Of a stretch of DNA of 64,000 nucleotides, positions 62,744 through 64,000 are shown in pieces. Every line of letters begins with the position of its first letter. Position 1 is the stretch's first letter. Source of the stretch: Cryptomeria japonica (taxonomy: Eukaryota > Streptophyta > Pinopsida > Cupressales > Cupressaceae); NCBI RefSeq assembly GCF_030272615.1, contig NC_081409.1, positions 239,161,832-239,225,831 on the forward strand. The letters are read 5' to 3'. A model generated the notes under the pieces. The model ran no database searches. It had not been told where the DNA came from and was given only the letters and a program-made list of their open reading frames with translations. Both the position numbers and the translations under genes were made by a program.

Positions 62744-63900
62744 CTAATGGCCATGTGGGGATCCAGAAGCTGCTGCTGCTGCTGCAGCAGCAAACCTCAA
62801 TCCTCGAGCCCGCCCTGCTTGCAAAAGAAAAGCCACTTCAGCTGCAGTTGTTGCCGCCTCCTGTGAAAGATGACACCATTACAACCAGCATTAGACAGAA
62901 TTACAGGCATACCAATCTAAGGGTTAAATTACAGGTGGTTATATTAAACACCAAATCATCCCTTTAAATGAACAACAGACAAACTACTACTCTACAGGTT
63001 AGCAGCTTCCTTCCTCCCAAAAAATCCTTATATCTTGGTATGTCGTTCTGGGAAAAAAATCCATACAGTCATGTTATCATTTCTGTTCTGAAATTCAGAA
63101 GTCACACCAGCCGTGCATGAATAAAATAAAGTACCTGTCTCTGTCTCCTGCGCTGTAGTATATTCATTGCCCGTGCCATGATGTAGCATGGCAGAAGGAA
63201 GCCTGCAGCTCTCAAAAGGAAAAGCTGAATAACAGAAAACATACAAATTAGAGAATGTAACTTGGTCATAACTGTTTTAGCATATAGTAAAAGTACTTAA
63301 TGTTAAAGTTTAATGCATTTGATATACCATGGATGTTAACATCGAAGGTCACAAACAATGGAATGAAATTGTGACCATCTTTTAGTTGAAAAATTGACAC
63401 AATGACAGAGCCATTGCTTAACAATACTTACAGTGAAGAATGTTGAGACATCCTCTTCTCCTCCAGCACTGGTTATGGCAAGGGCATGGCGTAAAAGCAA
63501 AAGTGCCATAAACTGCCAGGAAATAAGCCAAAATAATTAAGCATTTTTTCTTTAAAGGCCATCAGTGGAAATTAAACAAATGTTTTGCATCACTTTTTAG
63601 CAGCTATAATAGCTAGAATACTAACTATGTCATATATGGCTGACAAACTATGTGATTGAGAATTAGGCAGCTGTTGCATACAACACATATGTTGAACAAC
63701 AAAGTAAAATTGTAATTCAAAACTTTGTATGGAATAGGAACAGTAGCCATACAATCAAAGCTGCAGAACGGCAACAACCAGCACCACTTGCATTGGCTGC
63801 TGCATATTCATCATACTCAGCTGCCAAAAAGTGACGTTCTGCAGCAGCCATGGCTAGAAATCGCGGGTCATTCAGGTTTAACTGAGCTCCCCAGTGTTCA
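62744..63900 (-). CDS. RINGv (RING-CH) zinc-finger membrane protein, DUF3675-type C-terminus (partial)
   Basis: Four - strand exons, 63900-63753, 63512-63432, 63224-63135 and 62860-62744, have GT-AG introns and matching phases. They encode EHWGAQLNLNDPRFLAMAAA, then AAEYDEYAAANASGAGCC, then a first hydrophobic segment, FMALLLLRHALAIT. Next come EEDVSTFFT, a second hydrophobic segment LFLLRAAGFLLPCYIMARAM, and NILQRRRQRQ. The last exon reads EAATTAAEVAFLLQAGRARG and ends in eight alanines, SGSPHGH and TAG (62744-62746). This matches the C-terminal half of plant RINGv proteins with a DUF3675 domain, thought to be membrane E3 ubiquitin ligases. The RING-CH exons and start codon lie beyond 64000. 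Only 145 residues are visible and none of the zinc ligands, so the ligase call rests on family membership. Confidence 0.92.
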
Positions 63901-64000
63901 CTGATTTACAATAGCAGTAAAAGTTTAAAATAGAGGGAAAAAAAATCCATGCTGAGGATCTATAGCTTTTAAAAACTAGAATCAAAAGTAAAGCATTGGA
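63901..64000 (-). other. Intron of the RINGv gene, running off the window
   Basis: On the - strand this is the 3' end of an intron, with a T-rich stretch and an acceptor AAATCAG before the exon at 63900. The donor is outside the window. Confidence 0.85.

Noticed and set aside
62506-62967. 153-codon + strand open frame with a Leu/Gln-rich product
   Set aside because: It is the antisense of the last RINGv exon; the CTG repeat gives Leu and Gln runs. The - strand frame matches a conserved protein with proper splice sites.
1-64000. CRISPR arrays, operons, phage or bacterial contamination
   Set aside because: No evenly spaced identical repeats with unique spacers and no dense prokaryotic coding; spliced plant genes and plant retroelements are present throughout.

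Overview
This window looks like nuclear DNA of a seed plant, most likely a gymnosperm such as a conifer. The reasons are AT-rich intergenic DNA, many old and mutated LINE and LTR retroelement remnants, solo LTRs, a plant-type tRNA-Phe, and a conserved chloroplast-type methyltransferase gene split by an intron of about 10.3 kb. I cannot name the species. There are no operons, CRISPR arrays or phage signals.

Only two conserved protein-coding genes are visible, and both run off the window. At the left, on the + strand, are the last five coding exons (2599-14034) of a class I SAM-dependent methyltransferase of the plastid 'uncharacterized methyltransferase' type (At1g78140/At2g41040-like). At the right, on the - strand, are the last four coding exons (63900 down to 62744) of a RINGv (RING-CH) zinc-finger membrane protein with a DUF3675-type C-terminus; its RING exons lie beyond 64000. 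A tRNA-Phe(GAA) gene stands alone at 23283-23355.

The rest is mainly transposon debris. The large methyltransferase intron carries a candidate 6.5-kb element (3801-10365). It holds a broken reading frame of about 1,100 codons on the - strand that I cannot assign, a possible leader intron, and a striking set of palindromes. Next to it is a solo LTR (10401-11272). From 15 to 29.5 kb there are unidentified degenerate coding traces, two mutated L1-type LINE ORF2 copies and a copia RT/RNase H remnant, all three retroelement remnants on the - strand.

From about 30.4 to 61.1 kb the window is a three-copy tandem segmental duplication (copies near 30.4-38.4, 38.4-48.7 and 48.8-61.1 kb). Each copy keeps the same order of non-coding blocks, which I call X, Y and Z. 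The copies act as references for one another, so several insertions can be read against an empty site: a 217-bp tRNA-derived SINE, a 154-bp MULE-like MITE with a 9-bp target duplication, a 714-bp retroposon and a copia LTR that is in two copies only. The most conserved part, about 1 kb of block Z, has no conserved reading frame and no function I recognise.
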